A stretch of 64,000 bases of DNA from JADZAI01 sp046348585 (GCA_046348585.1 JAXMDZ010000002.1:372001-436000), one strand, 5' to 3'. Positions 37,292 to 49,549 are shown, counted from the stretch's first letter. The notes: generated by a model from the sequence alone, not told the origin. Made by a program: numbers and translations.

Positions 37292-38203
37292 TCAGTCCGT
37301 CCGCGCCGGGCGGCCTTCCGCAAGGACCGGCATGAAGTCGATCGTGGCGCTCTTCGGGCCGGTGATTTCGGTGGCGCTGCGGGCGTAGTGAAAGACGAGG
37401 GCCGAGCGGCGCTCGTCCGAGACGTTGTCGTTCGACTTGTGCAGCAGGAAGCTGTGGAAGACGAGGACGTCGCCCGGCTCCATCAGCACCGGCACAGCGT
37501 TCGCGTAGTCGTAGTCCACCACTTCCAGATAGCCGAAATTGGCGCCGGGGCGGGCGTCGGGGACGACAGGGTGGATCGGCTCGACATGCGAGCCGGGGGC
37601 CACGAACAGGCAGCCGTTCTCCACCGTCGCCCGCGTCGTCGCCAGCCAGACGCCGACCTGCGGCATCAGGTCGAACAGGTAGTAGAGCGAGTCCTGGTGC
37701 CAGGGCTGGCCCCAGACGCCGGGGTTCTTGAAAATGTACTGCGAGTTGAAGCACGAAACGTCCGGGCCGAGGATCGCGTGCAACGCCTTGAGGATCGCGG
37801 GGTGCGAGGCGAAGGCGCGGAACGGGCTCAGGCGGTGGATGTTGAAGAGCTTCGACATGCGCTGCTCGGCGGCGTGGCGGGCGTCGAGGCGGGCCGCTTC
37901 CTCCACCGCGATGACGCCGTCGGGGCCGAGGTGGTGTCCCTTGAAGGACTGGCCGCCGGTCTCGGCCCTGGCGAAGAGGTCGAGCGAGGCCGCCGTCATC
38001 GCGGCGCAGGTGGCGGCCGGGACCAGGCCCTTGAGGACGAAATAGCCGTGGGCCGACCAGGAGCGGGCGGCTTCGGGCGGGAGCAGCGAGAGGTCGTGGC
38101 TCTGCGCTTCGGGGGGGCAGATGCGGCCGGCCTGAAGCTGGTTCATGGCGGCGGCGGCGTCCGCGTTGGAAAGCTCAAGACCGTCGGCTTCGGCGGCGTC
38201 CAT
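37292..38203 (-). CDS. phytanoyl-CoA dioxygenase (PhyH)-family oxygenase
   Basis: This 303-residue protein is a non-haem Fe(II)/2-oxoglutarate dioxygenase. Iron ligands are suggested by QPWHQDSLYY (His-x-Asp) and the distal HSFLLHKSNDN histidine, and the 2-oxoglutarate arginine by ERRSALVFHYAR. Family members hydroxylate lipids or secondary metabolites next to a carbonyl or ether group. The gene lies downstream of a TetR gene on the same strand, with a 24-bp palindrome directly before it, so it is probably that regulator's target. The substrate may be the same compound imported by the TonB receptor/GPH pair downstream in the island. Confidence 0.85.
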   Translation of the reverse strand: MDAAEADGLELSNADAAAAMNQLQAGRICPPEAQSHDLSLLPPEAARSWSAHGYFVLKGLVPAATCAAMTAASLDLFARAETGGQSFKGHHLGPDGVIAVEEAARLDARHAAEQRMSKLFNIHRLSPFRAFASHPAILKALHAILGPDVSCFNSQYIFKNPGVWGQPWHQDSLYYLFDLMPQVGVWLATTRATVENGCLFVAPGSHVEPIHPVVPDARPGANFGYLEVVDYDYANAVPVLMEPGDVLVFHSFLLHKSNDNVSDERRSALVFHYARSATEITGPKSATIDFMPVLAEGRPARTD

Positions 38204-38233
38204 GCACGGCTCCTCAGCGTCCCGTTCGGCGGG

Positions 38234-38257
38234 ATTATTGTATGATCATAGAATAAT
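38234..38257. promoter_or_regulatory. 24-bp AT-rich palindrome, candidate operator of the adjacent TetR regulator
   Basis: The half-site ATTATTGTATGA meets its near-perfect inverted complement; only one base pair breaks symmetry. It stands out as AT-rich in GC-rich DNA and lies 31 bp upstream of the dioxygenase start. Its right half, read on the minus strand, is ATTATTCTATGA, which recurs exactly at 44260-44271 before a TonB receptor gene. Confidence 0.7.
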
Positions 38258-38294
38258 CGTCTGATGTTGCAATAACCGGGGCCGGACGGGGCGG

Positions 38295-38939
38295 TCAGGC
38301 GCGGCCGGTTTTTTCCTTGAGCACGGCGCGCGCCATGGTTTCGGCGATCGTGAGCGCCTTGCGGGTTTCGGTGGCGATGTCGAGTTCGCGGGCGTTGGCG
38401 CTCCAGCGCCGGTGCGACAGCCAGGAGCTGGAGACCAGCAGGCTGGAGACGAGGGCGGGCGTGTAGTCCTTCTCGACGTCGAGGCCGTATTCGTCGGCGA
38501 TGTAGTCGGCGAGGATCGCCACCTGACGCTGTTCATAGTCGACCCAGGCGAGGGTCAGTTCGGGGTCTTTCTTCAGTTCGTGCCAGAGCGTCAGCTCGGG
38601 GTCGGATTCGCCTTCCAGCGTATTGGCGGTCGCCAGCACGACCTCGCGGAAGAAGGTGAAGAAGGGAACCTTGCCCTTGGCCTCGGCGACCAGCGCCTTC
38701 AGCTGTTCGATGGTGGCGTCGTTGAGGCTGACGGCGAGGTCCTGCTTCGACTTGAAATGCACGAAGAGCGTCGTGACGTGGACATCCGCCGCGTCGGCGA
38801 TGGCGTTCATCGTCGCCGCGCCGTAGCCGACCTGTCGGAACAGGCGCATGGCCGAGCGCAGAATGCGCGCCCGCGTGTTCTGACGCCTCAAGGTCCGTCT
38901 GGGAAATCGCTCTGCCTGGTCCGTCTTCGCGTCGTTCAT
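38295..38939 (-). CDS. TetR-family regulator
   Basis: A 214-residue regulator from ATG 38939; a longer form from ATG 38975 is possible and neither has a strong ribosome site. The helix-turn-helix is TMNAIADAADVHVTTLFVHFKSKQDLAV. The ligand domain is helical with no recognisable family signature. It is upstream of the dioxygenase gene on the same strand. The unusual AT-rich motif shared by the promoters of that gene and of the TonB receptor at 44122 suggests it controls both. Confidence 0.85.
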   Translation of the reverse strand: MNDAKTDQAERFPRRTLRRQNTRARILRSAMRLFRQVGYGAATMNAIADAADVHVTTLFVHFKSKQDLAVSLNDATIEQLKALVAEAKGKVPFFTFFREVVLATANTLEGESDPELTLWHELKKDPELTLAWVDYEQRQVAILADYIADEYGLDVEKDYTPALVSSLLVSSSWLSHRRWSANARELDIATETRKALTIAETMARAVLKEKTGRA

Positions 38940-39001
38940 CTCTACTCGCCCGACAAGAGAAGCATCATCGAACATTCGTCCCGGGCTGGCCAGCCGGAAA
39001 A

Positions 39002-39021
39002 GCCCGCCCCGCGGGGCGGGC
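39002..39021 (-). terminator. intrinsic terminator
   Basis: A perfect GC stem (GCCCGCCCC with GGGGCGGGC, almost no loop, so it probably pairs as a shorter stem with a small loop) is followed on the minus strand by TTTT. It lies between the end of the gene at 39042 and the TetR gene and should end the TonB receptor/transporter operon. Confidence 0.75.
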
Positions 39022-39041
39022 CGCGCCGCAGGACGGCGGGC

Positions 39042-40082
39042 CTAGTAGCCCGCCGCCTTGCCATTGGGCTCTCCGTCGACGATCTGGTCGAGATACTCGC
39101 TGAGGCCGTAGCCGACGAGATCGCCGCAACGATATTCGGTCATGCCTTCGGTGATGCGGGTGTGAAGTTCGACGCCGTCGGGCCCTTTGCGGCGGTTGCG
39201 CAGCGGGATCAGCGAGAGCACCCGGCCGGTGACCCGGTAGTCCTTGCCCGCCGCCGTCTTCACGCGCGCCCGCAGGGCTGTCTGGTAGCCGTTCTCGTCC
39301 CAGTCGCTGTCGATCTCGCATTCGGTGATGAGATCGTAGATCCCGTCGCGGAAGACCATGCCGCCCTGCCGGACGCCGCCCGCGCCGTCGCCGATGACCG
39401 AGAGCATCATCCCGAAGTCGCGGCCGAAATTCATCGGGCACCAGCGATACCATTCGATCGCCTGCCAGTGGCGCGGCCCCCAGGACTTGTCGCGCAGGCC
39501 GAAGCCCGCGATCACATGCCGTTCGCCGTCGACCGTCATCACGCCCGACGCCGCGCAATGCTGTTCGTAGTGCGCCTTGGCGAAGGATTTTTCCGGATCG
39601 ACGGCGAGCGGCGTGCCGTCGGCGTTGACCGTTTCGCCGCCGAACATCGGCGACAGGCCCACATAGTCCAGCTCGATCGTGCAGGCGACGGAGGGATTGT
39701 CGCGATAGGCCTTCTTCGGATCGGCCATCTCGTGCGGCCGGGCGAGCAGCAGCGCCTTACCCTCGTAGCTGACCTTGAGACGCTTGAACGGTTCGACGAC
39801 GCTGACCTTCAGCCCGCCGGCGTTCATCTCCGCATTGCCCTCGATCGCCGGCCGCCCGAAGGTGAAGGCGATGCGGCCATCCGGCAGATAGACGCAGACG
39901 CTGACCTCGGCATAGCGCTCGTTCGGGCGATTGCCGATGCGGAACCAGCCGCCGATCATCTTCGCCGGATCGAAGACGTTAAAATACATGCTCTCGTTGT
40001 AGTTCTTCGCGTCTCCGGGCGGATGGGGATACTCGTCGGCCGGATCGAGCCGCACCTTCAGGCCGTTTGCCGTCTTCGCCAT
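39042..40082 (-). CDS. uncharacterised protein resembling DUF7064/7065-type lipid-associated proteins
   Basis: A 346-residue soluble protein without signal or membrane segments. It is rich in beta-type sequence, with conserved-looking segments MYFNVFDPAKMIGGWFRIGNR, GERHVIAGFGLRDKSWGPRHW and CGDLVGYGLSEYLDQI. I associate this pattern, with moderate confidence, with uncharacterised proteins found near steroid, terpenoid or hydrocarbon catabolic genes in sphingomonad-like and related alphaproteobacteria; no enzyme activity is established. It is the last gene after the TonB receptor and the GPH transporter, so it may act on the imported compound. Confidence 0.6.
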   Translation of the reverse strand: MAKTANGLKVRLDPADEYPHPPGDAKNYNESMYFNVFDPAKMIGGWFRIGNRPNERYAEVSVCVYLPDGRIAFTFGRPAIEGNAEMNAGGLKVSVVEPFKRLKVSYEGKALLLARPHEMADPKKAYRDNPSVACTIELDYVGLSPMFGGETVNADGTPLAVDPEKSFAKAHYEQHCAASGVMTVDGERHVIAGFGLRDKSWGPRHWQAIEWYRWCPMNFGRDFGMMLSVIGDGAGGVRQGGMVFRDGIYDLITECEIDSDWDENGYQTALRARVKTAAGKDYRVTGRVLSLIPLRNRRKGPDGVELHTRITEGMTEYRCGDLVGYGLSEYLDQIVDGEPNGKAAGY

Positions 40083-40125
40083 AATCGTCGCCTCTTGCGT
40101 TGCCTTGAATTGCGATGAGCTGCGA

Positions 40126-41553
40126 TCACGACCCCTCGTGCAGCCGCCGGACGGAGTCGGCGTGATGCGAGCGGGTGATCGGATAGAAGGAGAGGCAGAG
40201 CACGCCGAGGATCGAGAAGGCGAGCGTCGTGCCGATATAGACGAGCGCCAGCTCGCCGAGCACGCCGCCATCGACCTGGCCCGGAACCGCATTGGCGGGA
40301 AAGGCGACCGCCGTCAGCATGAGGCCCGACAGAAAGACGCCCATGCCCGAGACGGCCTTGTTCACCATCGTCGCGGCCGAGAACAGCAGACCTTCCGAGC
40401 GCTTGCCGGTCGACAGGCGAACCTGTTCGGTCACGTCGGCGACCATCGAGACCGCGAGAATGGAGGCCGAAATTGTGCACATGGTCGAGATCGCCATCTG
40501 AACCATCAGGAGCGGCAGAAGCGCCGGATCGCCATTTGCAGGAAACAGCCCGGCCAGGCGCAGCGCAAGCGGCGTCGCGGAAGCGATCAGCGCGGCGAGA
40601 AAGAGTCCCATCGCCGCGCCCTTCTTGCCGAAGCGCGCGGAGAGCGGATGGACGAGGACGAAGGCCAGTACGATGCCCACGACCGCGCTGGAGGTGAGCT
40701 GCGCGATCTGGTCGGCGGAGAGTTCCCAGTAGAAAGTCGCGAAGTAGATGCCGAGCGTCGAGGCGAGGCCCGACGACATGGCCGAGAACAGGCTGAAGAG
40801 GATGATCGACAGATAGGTCGGGTGGACGAGGACGCCGATCATGTGCCGGGCGAGCCGGGCGAGGCTGTGGCGTTCCGCCGGCGCGAGCGGCGAGAGCGCG
40901 GCGACGCGGGCCTGCGTGCCCAGGCTCGACAAGAGGATCGAGAGGAACATCACCAGCGCCGCGACGATCGCGTAGGCGGCGTAGCCGTCCGGGTTGAGCT
41001 GGCCGACCGGATAGGCCGGGCTGGGGCGGAAGAAAACGCCGAAGGCGAGGATGGTCATGGCGAGACCGCCGACCACGCCGAAAAAATAGCGCCAGGCGAC
41101 CAGCCGCGTGCGCTCGTCATAGTCGGACGAGAACTCGGCGAGCAGCGCGGTGGACGGTATCTCGTAGAGGCTGATCGAGACCCTCACCAGAATGGCGACG
41201 GCGACGAGATAGCCGAACTGCCATTCCGCCTGCCAGGCGGGCGGCATCCAGAGGAATAAATACGAGATCGCGGCCGGAAGCGCCGCCGCATACATGAACG
41301 GATGGCGGCGGCCCCAGCGCGAACGGAAATCGTCGGAGATCTGGCCGAGGACAGGATCGATCACCGCGTCCACGACCATGGCGATCATGATCGCCGCGCC
41401 GACCCAGTCCGCGGGCAGCCCCGCGATCTGGTTGTAGAAGAGCATCAGCAGCGCGCTGAAACCCTGATCCTTCACCCCGAAGGCGATCGTCCCGGAGCCG
41501 TAGAGCAGCTTCGCCGAGAAAGGGAGCTTCTGCGGCCGGGCGGCGCGGTTCAT
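40126..41553 (-). CDS. GPH-family (glycoside-pentoside-hexuronide:cation) transporter
   Basis: This 475-residue MFS-fold transporter has about twelve hydrophobic helices. GTIAFGVKDQGFSALLMLFYNQIAGLPA at the N-terminus and the motif ISDDFRSRWGRRHPFMY after helix 2 are typical of GPH symporters. In alphaproteobacteria such proteins often take up non-sugar compounds beside TonB receptors. It lies 13 bp downstream of the TonB receptor gene, so outer- and inner-membrane uptake steps are encoded together. Confidence 0.88.
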   Translation of the reverse strand: MNRAARPQKLPFSAKLLYGSGTIAFGVKDQGFSALLMLFYNQIAGLPADWVGAAIMIAMVVDAVIDPVLGQISDDFRSRWGRRHPFMYAAALPAAISYLFLWMPPAWQAEWQFGYLVAVAILVRVSISLYEIPSTALLAEFSSDYDERTRLVAWRYFFGVVGGLAMTILAFGVFFRPSPAYPVGQLNPDGYAAYAIVAALVMFLSILLSSLGTQARVAALSPLAPAERHSLARLARHMIGVLVHPTYLSIILFSLFSAMSSGLASTLGIYFATFYWELSADQIAQLTSSAVVGIVLAFVLVHPLSARFGKKGAAMGLFLAALIASATPLALRLAGLFPANGDPALLPLLMVQMAISTMCTISASILAVSMVADVTEQVRLSTGKRSEGLLFSAATMVNKAVSGMGVFLSGLMLTAVAFPANAVPGQVDGGVLGELALVYIGTTLAFSILGVLCLSFYPITRSHHADSVRRLHEGS

Positions 41554-41566
41554 GGGGTCCGCGCCT

Positions 41567-44122
<2,556 letters not shown>

Positions 44123-44259
44123 CTCATCCTCCCCGCCGGCGTTTTCGCCGGATGTTGCATTTCTCTCCCGCTTCGGTGCGATTGAACGTCCGAAGCCCGC
44201 GCGCCGCAGGCCCTCTAGGCGGGGCATGTCGGGCGATCGCAATGATGATATGTACAGAT

Positions 44260-44279
44260 ATTATTCTATGACAATAGAA
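44260..44279. promoter_or_regulatory. candidate operator upstream of TonB receptor (second TetR site)
   Basis: ATTATTCTATGA at 44260-44271 is identical to a half of the palindrome at 38234-38257, and a perfect inverted repeat TTCTAT-N4-ATAGAA spans 44264-44279. It lies in the 200-bp region before the TonB receptor start at 44122, where the DNA is unusually AT-rich. The rest of 44123-44322 shows no other feature. Confidence 0.6.
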
Positions 44280-44322
44280 ATCGGGGCGCGGCGGCGATGA
44301 CGCAGCCCCCTGGCGGCGGACT

Positions 44323-45843
44323 TCAGTCGCCGCCGGCAGCGAGACGGCGCAGTTCCGTCTTCAGGATCTTGCCATAGGCGCTCTTGGGCAGTTCCTCGAC
44401 GAAGCGATAGGTCCGCGGACGCTTGTAGCGCGCCAGGTGAGCGAGGATGTGGGCGTCGAGGTCCTGCGGGGCGGGCGGCGGTCCGGCGGCGGCGACGACG
44501 AAGGCGACCGGCGTCTCGCCCCACTCCGCGTCGGGCAGGCCGACCACGGCGCACTCGGCGACGCCTGCGTGGGTGAGGAGGACTTCCTCGATCTCGCGCG
44601 GATAGATGTTCGAGCCGCCGGAGATGATCATGTCCTTCGAGCGGTCGACGAGGGTGAGGTAGCCCCTGGCGTTCATGCGTCCCAGGTCGCCGGTGTGGAG
44701 CCAGCCGTCGCGGATGGCCGACGCCGTCGCCTCGGGCCGGTTCCAGTAGCCGGCCATCAGCGTGTCGCTGCGGACGGCGACCTCGCCGACCTCGCCCTCC
44801 GCCGCATCGCCGCCGTCCTCGCGCACGACGCGCACGGCGACGCCGCTGCGCGGGATGCCGACGCTCGCCAGCCGCTCCTCGTAGCCGGGGTCGGCCGGCG
44901 AACCCAGCAGGCGCGGCGGCAGGTGGGTGATGGTGTTGGGCGATTCGCCCTGGCCGTAGAGGTGCCAGAGCCGTCCGGGTCCGAAGCGGTCGATCGCGCG
45001 CTTCAAGTCCTCCACATACATCGGCGCGCCGCCGAAGAAGATGCGGTGGATGCCGGCGATCGCCGCGGCGTCCATCGCAGACGACTGCGTGAGCCGCCTC
45101 AGCACCGTCGGGACGGCGAAGAAGGAGAGCCGGCCGAACGCCGACACCGCGCGGCGGATGAGATCGGGGTCGAGCGCGCCGGTCGGCAGGATGACGTTGT
45201 TGCGCGTGCGGGCGAGATAGGAGAGGCCGAGGAAGCCGCTGGCGTGCGACAGCGGCGCGAGATGCAGGATGTGGTCGTCCGTCACCGCGCCGCTGTCGGC
45301 GAGGAAGCTGACCATCATGGCGGTGAGCGAGCGGTGGGTGAGGATCGCGCCCTTGGGCTTGCCGGTCGTGCCGCTGGTGTAGAAAAGGAGCGCCGGGTCT
45401 GTGGCCGCGCGCTCGGCGATGTCGGCCTCGCCGTGGCCGTGCAGGGCGGCGTAGGCGGCGCTGTCGATGTCGATCACCGGGCAGGCGCTCACCAGCAGCG
45501 GCAGCAGGGGCGGCGCGAGGTCGCGCGTCGCGAAGCAGACGCGGGCGCCGCAGTCGGTGGCGGCGAAGGCGATCTCGGCCGGGTGCAGGCGGCAGTTCTG
45601 CGGCGCGGGCACGAGGCCCGCCATCCAGGCGCCGAGCAGGATTTCGTAATAGGCAGGGGCGTTCGACATCGCCAGCGCCACGCGGTCGCCGGGCTGAAGC
45701 CCCATCGCCTTGAGGCCGGCGGCGAGGGTCGCGGCGCGCTCCATCAGCCCGCGATAGGTCCAGAGCGGGCGGTCGATCCAGGAGATCGCGGTGGCGTCCG
45801 GATCGGTGCGGGCGGCGGCAGCGAGGATGGCGACGATATTCAT
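44323..45843 (-). CDS. AMP-forming acyl-CoA synthetase
   Basis: This 506-residue ligase is intact, unlike the one at 24293-25852. It has the ATP motif LLFYTSGTTGKPKGA near residue 150-165, YGQGESPNTITHLP, TGDLGRMNARGYLTLVDR and the catalytic lysine in LPKSAYGKIL near the C-terminus. It would activate a carboxylic acid by adenylation and thioester formation. It lies 15 bp downstream of an MFS transporter gene, which in turn follows a TonB receptor; uptake then CoA activation of one organic acid is a natural reading. Confidence 0.9.
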   Translation of the reverse strand: MNIVAILAAAARTDPDATAISWIDRPLWTYRGLMERAATLAAGLKAMGLQPGDRVALAMSNAPAYYEILLGAWMAGLVPAPQNCRLHPAEIAFAATDCGARVCFATRDLAPPLLPLLVSACPVIDIDSAAYAALHGHGEADIAERAATDPALLFYTSGTTGKPKGAILTHRSLTAMMVSFLADSGAVTDDHILHLAPLSHASGFLGLSYLARTRNNVILPTGALDPDLIRRAVSAFGRLSFFAVPTVLRRLTQSSAMDAAAIAGIHRIFFGGAPMYVEDLKRAIDRFGPGRLWHLYGQGESPNTITHLPPRLLGSPADPGYEERLASVGIPRSGVAVRVVREDGGDAAEGEVGEVAVRSDTLMAGYWNRPEATASAIRDGWLHTGDLGRMNARGYLTLVDRSKDMIISGGSNIYPREIEEVLLTHAGVAECAVVGLPDAEWGETPVAFVVAAAGPPPAPQDLDAHILAHLARYKRPRTYRFVEELPKSAYGKILKTELRRLAAGGD

Positions 45844-45858
45844 GGCGTTCGGACGGAA

Positions 45859-47115
45859 CTAGAGTTTGTGCGATCCCGGAAAGGCGGGCAAGGCGAGGAA
45901 GAGCGCCGCGCAGCCCCCGAGGATGGCCGCCGCGGCGGCCAGCATCGGCTGGTAGGAATGGGCGAGATCGACGGCGAGGCCGTAAACGACGGGCGAGACG
46001 GCGCCGCCGACCAGAACCGTGGCGTAGAGGATGCCGTAGATCCGGCCGTAGGCCTTCATGCCGTAATAGCGGGCCGTGAGGTAGCCGATGAGATCGAGCT
46101 CGGCCCCGACCGACAGGCCGTAGGCGATGGCCCCGAGCGCGGCGACCGGCGCGCCGAAGGCTGCCATCAGGCCGATCGAGGCCGCGCTGAGCGCCATCAT
46201 CGCCGCCGCGACATAGGGCGCGAACAGATGGTCGATCAGGAACCCGGTGAGCAGCCGCGAGGCGACGAGCGCGACGCCGCCGAGACTGGCGATCATGCCG
46301 GCGGTCGCGGGCTCGACGCCGAGATCGGCGAGATAGGCGAGGAAGTGCAGATGCAGCCCGCCGGCCGCGAACGGAATGAGCGCGAAGGCGGCGGCCATGA
46401 TCCAGAAGCCGCGCCCCGAGAGCGCCTCGGCGAAACTGACGCCGGGGGCTTCGCCGTCCGCCCGCGCCGCCTTGCCGCCGCGGCCCGAACCGAGGAGGAG
46501 GACGACCGCCGGCATCGCCGCCGCGACGACGATGGCGAGGGCGACGAAGCCCTCGCGCCAGCCATGCGCGGCGGCGTAAGGAACGAGCAGCAGCGGCAGA
46601 ACGACGCCGGTGATCCCGTTGCCGATCATCGCAAGGCCGAGCGCAAGCCCGCGCGCGTGATGGAAGGCGCTGCTGAGCACGCGGGCATAGACCAGCGTCG
46701 CCGCACCGCTGCCCGCCGCCGCCATGCCGGCGAAACCGAGATAATAGAACCAGAGCGATCCGCCGAGTCGGCTGAAGAGGAAGAGCGCCAACGCCAGCGC
46801 GGTCAGCGACGCCCCGACGATCACGCGCGACGGCACCCGGTCGGCAAGCCAGCCGAGCCAGGGCGCGACGAGCGCCAACGTCGCCACGAGCACGGTGGGG
46901 CCCAGCGAAATTTCCGCCCGCGACCAGCCGAACTCCGTCTGCATGGCCCGCATGAAGACGCCGATCGCGGGACCGGGCAGCGCGATGATCCCGACCCCGA
47001 TGCCGATCATCGCGGCGAGGAGGGCGGCCCAGCCGTCGCGGAACTCCGCAACGGCCGGATGCCGGGACGACGGCGCCTTCAAGGTGGCGGCACCTGGCGC
47101 CGTCGAACGGTCCAC
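45859..47115 (-). CDS. MFS transporter, monocarboxylate/oxalate-formate-like
   Basis: A 418-residue protein with about twelve hydrophobic helices and the MFS motif WLGWLADRVPSRVIVGAS between helices 2 and 3. The sequence MQTEFGWSRAEISLG after helix 1 is typical of the MCT/OFA-like group that moves carboxylates. The start is GTG 47115. It is 13 bp after the TonB receptor gene and 15 bp before the acyl-CoA ligase. Confidence 0.87.
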   Translation of the reverse strand: MDRSTAPGAATLKAPSSRHPAVAEFRDGWAALLAAMIGIGVGIIALPGPAIGVFMRAMQTEFGWSRAEISLGPTVLVATLALVAPWLGWLADRVPSRVIVGASLTALALALFLFSRLGGSLWFYYLGFAGMAAAGSGAATLVYARVLSSAFHHARGLALGLAMIGNGITGVVLPLLLVPYAAAHGWREGFVALAIVVAAAMPAVVLLLGSGRGGKAARADGEAPGVSFAEALSGRGFWIMAAAFALIPFAAGGLHLHFLAYLADLGVEPATAGMIASLGGVALVASRLLTGFLIDHLFAPYVAAAMMALSAASIGLMAAFGAPVAALGAIAYGLSVGAELDLIGYLTARYYGMKAYGRIYGILYATVLVGGAVSPVVYGLAVDLAHSYQPMLAAAAAILGGCAALFLALPAFPGSHKL

Positions 47116-47128
47116 AACGATGGCCGGG

Positions 47129-49354
47129 CTAGTCGAGGTGCCAGTTGAGCGTGACGCCGAAGGTCTGCGGATCGCCGGACGTAGCGATGCCCGACGGACC
47201 GACGATCACCACGTTGCGGAAATACTCCTTGTCGGTGAGGTTCTTGCCGAAGATGGAGATGTCCCAATTGCCTTCCGGCGGCGTGTAGGTGATGCGGCCG
47301 TTGACGATGCCGTATCCAGGCTGGAAGGCGTTTTCGGCGCTGGTGTTGGCGGCGTCGAAATAGACCTTCGACTGGTAGGCGTATTCGCCGCGCAGGGTGA
47401 TTTCTCCCGCGTCTTCGCCGAGCGGAATGCGCGCTTCCGCCGTGACGGAGGACTGGAAGTCGGGCGAGCGCAGCTGGCGCCGGCCGGAGAAGTCGGTAGC
47501 GCAGACCGGCGGCGCGCCCGCGCAGTTGGTGAGATACTGCTCGAAGCGGGCGTGCTGGAAGGTCGCGTTCCAGTCGATGCGGAAGTATTCGCTGAGCACC
47601 GCCGAGATCGTGACGTCCAGACCCTTGGTGCGCGTCTTGCCCGCATTGTCGATGATGGTGGTGTTCGAGGTCGGGATGCGCAGGATCTGCTGATCCTCGA
47701 TATGCGTGTCGAACAGGGCGACGTTCACGCGCAGCCGGTTGTCGAAGAACTGGGTCTTCGCGCCGATCTCGTACGACTTCACCTGTTCGGGGCGATAGAC
47801 GTTCGAGGCGAGGGCGAGGTTGGCCGGGAGCGACTGGAAGCCGCCGCTCTTGAAGCCCTGACGATACGAGGCATAGACCATCACGTCCGGCGCGATCTCG
47901 TATTCGAGGATGGCGGCGGGATCGAAGCTGTCCCATTTCGGCGTCAGGTGGACCGAATAGAGCGGCGTCGGCCCCAGCGGATCGGTGCGCTGATCCGAGG
48001 TCTTCTCGTCCTGGCTGTAGCGCGCGCCCAGCGTCAGCTTGAGCCCGTCGACGATTTCGTAGCTCGCCTGGCCGAAGAAGGCGTAGCTGAAGGTGTCGAT
48101 GTTGTTGGTGTAGGTGCCGAGCGAGTTCTGGGCGATCGGCACGGGATAGGTCGGGCCGGAATCGATGACGTCGATGCGCCGCGTCTCGTTATTGAAGAGG
48201 AAGACGCCGACGATCCACTGGAAGCGCTCGCCGTCGCCCGACAGGCGCAATTCCTGGCTGTAGGTCTTGATCGCCTCGTTGCTGGCGAGCGAGTAGCTGT
48301 CGCCGTAAGAGCCGTCCTGATCCTGAAGCCGGTCGAACTCGCTGTTGCGATAGGCCGAGATCGAGGTGACCTTCGCGCCGCCCAGATCCCATTCGAGGCG
48401 CGCGGAGAGAGCGTGCGTGTCCTGACGCTCGTAGCCGTCCACGTTCAGATAGTGGCGGTAGAAGCTCTCGTCCGTCGGATAGGCGGCGATGGCCGCAGGC
48501 GTGAGCAGGCCCGCCTTGTTGGCCGTCGCCAGGAACATGTTGGTCATGCCGTTGTCCGACGTGAAGTAATCGCCGGTCAGCAGGAAGGTGACGGTGTCGT
48601 CCTGGTACATCAACTGCCCGCGGGCGGTGTAGTTGTCGATGAAGCCGGGATCGACGCCCATCGGGTTTTCGGAATAGGCGTCGCGCTGACGGTGCGCGGC
48701 GGAGAGGCGGTAGGACCACTTGCTGCCTTCGCTGAACGGCCCGGTCACCCCGCCCTTGACGGCGAAGAGGCCGTAATTGCCGACATCGGCCGATGCCCAG
48801 GCGTCGAACTCGTCGCTGGGCCGCTTGGTGATGATCGAGATCGCGCCGCCGGCGGCGTTGCGCCCGAACAGCGTGCCTTGCGGGCCTTTCAGAACCTCGA
48901 CGCGCTCGACATCGAGCAGGTCGAACTGAAGGCCCGCATTGCCGGCGAGATAAACCTCGTCGACGAAATAGGCGACGCTGGGATCGGCGCCGGAGTCGAT
49001 GACGTTCGTGCCGGAGCCGCGGATATAGGTGTAGCTGACGAAGCCGCTGCCGATATTCGAGATGTTCATGCCCGGCGTCAGACGCTGGACGGCGTCGATG
49101 GTCGCAATCCCCGAAGCCTCAAGCGTCTTGGCCGTCACGGCGGAGACCGACAGCGGCACCTTCTGAAGGTTCGCCGAGCGCTTCTGCGCCGTCACGACGA
49201 TGGTTTCGGCCTCGGTGTCGGCCGGTTCGGCGGCGGGTTCGGCCGCCGCAGGTTCGGTTGCCGCGGGTTCCGCGGCGACGGCGGGACTTGCCGCCAGAAG
49301 GACGCTCGACAGGGCGATGGCACTGACGCTCGAAAGCCAATCACGCGAATCCAT
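47129..49354 (-). CDS. TonB-dependent outer-membrane receptor
   Basis: A 741-residue receptor. The signal peptide ends near SPAVAAEP, an acidic Ala/Glu/Pro stretch follows, then the plug start ETIVVTAQKRSANLQKVPLS and plug motifs LKGPQGTLFGRNAAGGAIS. The barrel ends FGVTLNWHLD, lacking a terminal Phe but with alternating hydrophobic residues. ATG 49354 is preceded by GGGGGA. The paired MFS carrier and acyl-CoA ligase downstream suggest import of an organic acid or aromatic compound. A TCGGACG-type palindrome lies 119 bp upstream. Confidence 0.9.
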   Translation of the reverse strand: MDSRDWLSSVSAIALSSVLLAASPAVAAEPAATEPAAAEPAAEPADTEAETIVVTAQKRSANLQKVPLSVSAVTAKTLEASGIATIDAVQRLTPGMNISNIGSGFVSYTYIRGSGTNVIDSGADPSVAYFVDEVYLAGNAGLQFDLLDVERVEVLKGPQGTLFGRNAAGGAISIITKRPSDEFDAWASADVGNYGLFAVKGGVTGPFSEGSKWSYRLSAAHRQRDAYSENPMGVDPGFIDNYTARGQLMYQDDTVTFLLTGDYFTSDNGMTNMFLATANKAGLLTPAAIAAYPTDESFYRHYLNVDGYERQDTHALSARLEWDLGGAKVTSISAYRNSEFDRLQDQDGSYGDSYSLASNEAIKTYSQELRLSGDGERFQWIVGVFLFNNETRRIDVIDSGPTYPVPIAQNSLGTYTNNIDTFSYAFFGQASYEIVDGLKLTLGARYSQDEKTSDQRTDPLGPTPLYSVHLTPKWDSFDPAAILEYEIAPDVMVYASYRQGFKSGGFQSLPANLALASNVYRPEQVKSYEIGAKTQFFDNRLRVNVALFDTHIEDQQILRIPTSNTTIIDNAGKTRTKGLDVTISAVLSEYFRIDWNATFQHARFEQYLTNCAGAPPVCATDFSGRRQLRSPDFQSSVTAEARIPLGEDAGEITLRGEYAYQSKVYFDAANTSAENAFQPGYGIVNGRITYTPPEGNWDISIFGKNLTDKEYFRNVVIVGPSGIATSGDPQTFGVTLNWHLD

Positions 49355-49472
49355 GGACGCATCCCCCTGTGGTGTTGTTCGCTGGCGGCAGGTCGGCCTG
49401 ACGCCACGCCGCATGAACGCGGTTTTGTATCGTGCATGTTGAAAGGCGGCGGCGGACTCGCAAGCGACATCA

Positions 49473-49488
49473 TCGGACGCTCGTCCGG
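49473..49488. promoter_or_regulatory. candidate operator (TCGGACG palindrome) before TonB receptor
   Basis: CGGACG-CT-CGTCCG is a perfect inverted repeat in the 195-bp gap between the TonB receptor start and the end of the TetR gene. The same core recurs at 50409-50424 and 52228-52243, each before a different transcription unit around the TetR gene at 49550-50263. Confidence 0.65.
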
Positions 49489-49549
49489 CGGAACGCGCGT
49501 CGCATCGCGGTTCGCGGCGCGCCGCGATCAGGCGATGACGACGATCGCG